From Candidatus Sulfotelmatobacter sp. (lineage in GTDB: Bacteria > Acidobacteriota > Terriglobia > Terriglobales > Acidobacteriaceae): a stretch of DNA of 5,483 nucleotides. The notes under the pieces are model-generated. The model made no database searches. It was not told where the DNA came from and saw only the letters and a list, made by a program, of their open reading frames with translations. Where the stretch lies: assembly GCA_030045935.1 (NCBI GenBank), contig JASIEN010000375.1, positions 1 to 5,483 of the forward strand, read 5' to 3'. A program made the position numbers and the translations under genes. The first letter of the stretch is position 1. Every line of letters starts with the position of its first letter. Of this stretch, positions 5,081 to 5,483 are shown in pieces.

Positions 5081-5483
5081 TCACGTTAATCCCCCGGAAA
5101 CCAACGCCGGTATTAATTGCCCAGCCTCCTGACGATCCACGACTGACTGCGGCGCTTTCTCTAAAGCGTCGAAGACCAACTGAGCCAGCGCCGCGATAAA
5201 CCTGGGCGAATCGTTCAATCCTTCGGTCATCTCAAATCGCGTGAAGCCCAGGCGGCGCGCCTGGTCGCGCGCCTCGTGATCGATTTCGCCGAGCGTTTCG
5301 ACGTGATCCGAAACGAATGCCACCGGCACCACGCAAATTTCCCTAACTTTCTCTTCCGCCATTTCTTGCAGCGTGCGGCGCAGCGTAGGTTGCAGCCACT
5401 TGCTGGCGCCGACTTTGCTTTGATAGCAAAGGCGATGGCGGTTTGCCCATCGGCCACGCTGCATGAGCAGCTCGACGGTTTCC
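5081..5483 (-). CDS. hemH: Ferrochelatase, C-terminal part (5' end outside the window)
   Basis: The last 133 residues of ferrochelatase, which inserts Fe2+ into protoporphyrin IX (or coproporphyrin III in some lineages) to make haem. The frame is open through the right edge; an internal ATG at 5464 is not the start because family-like sequence (ETVELL) continues upstream of it. Recognisable family blocks are HRLCYQSKVGASKWLQPTL, then VVPVAFVSDHVETLGEID, where the HxETLxEID signature carries the conserved acidic residues of the active-site region, and later LNDSPRFIAALAQLV. The stop is TGA at 5083-5081. The 28-bp gap to the Rieske gene and shared strand suggest one transcript, tying haem supply to a haem-rich respiratory complex. 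Whether the product acts on proto- or coproporphyrin cannot be told from this fragment. Confidence 0.95.
   Translation of the reverse strand, partial: ETVELLMQRGRWANRHRLCYQSKVGASKWLQPTLRRTLQEMAEEKVREICVVPVAFVSDHVETLGEIDHEARDQARRLGFTRFEMTEGLNDSPRFIAALAQLVFDALEKAPQSVVDRQEAGQLIPALVSGGLT

Overview
The window holds one strand of an apparently uninterrupted bioenergetic operon, read right to left on the minus strand: the 3' part of ferrochelatase (hemH), a Rieske iron-sulfur protein, a cytochrome b6-like N-terminal cytochrome b subunit, a separate C-terminal (subunit IV-like) cytochrome b subunit, and the 5' 701 codons of a large membrane-anchored multihaem cytochrome c that runs off the left edge. 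No gene is supported on the plus strand; the long plus-strand frames are antisense shadows of these five genes.

Together the four redox genes encode a quinol:cytochrome c oxidoreductase (Rieske/cytochrome b complex) with a split cytochrome b. The usual cytochrome c1 or f is replaced by a protein with at least six CxxCH haem sites and two long charged, helix-prone stretches. The expected path is quinol -> Rieske 2Fe-2S / b haems -> c haems -> terminal acceptor. Ferrochelatase just upstream makes protohaem, from which both the b and c haems derive. Gaps are 28 bp (hemH-Rieske), 67 bp (Rieske-cyt b N), 136 bp (cyt b N-cyt b C) and 171 bp (cyt b C-cyt c).

Three of the four gaps contain inverted repeats. 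The cyt b N/cyt b C gap is almost filled by a composite element of about 116 bp with near-perfect 28-nt arms that are themselves hairpins. The cyt b C/cyt c gap carries a 93-bp element with 14-bp perfect ends. The Rieske/cyt b N gap has one short GC-rich hairpin. These look like dispersed, REP/MITE-like intergenic repeats.

Organism: the gene order, the split cytochrome b with its APWY sequence, the multihaem c subunit and the style of the repeats (especially the GTCATCCTGAGCGAAGCGAAGGA type) suggest an Acidobacteriota member, perhaps near Koribacter-type lineages. This is an inference from remembered family features, not from a search. The core is recognisable respiratory chemistry, so I do not claim a wholly new system. 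The least ordinary parts are the architecture of the cytochrome c subunit and the repeat elements inside the operon.
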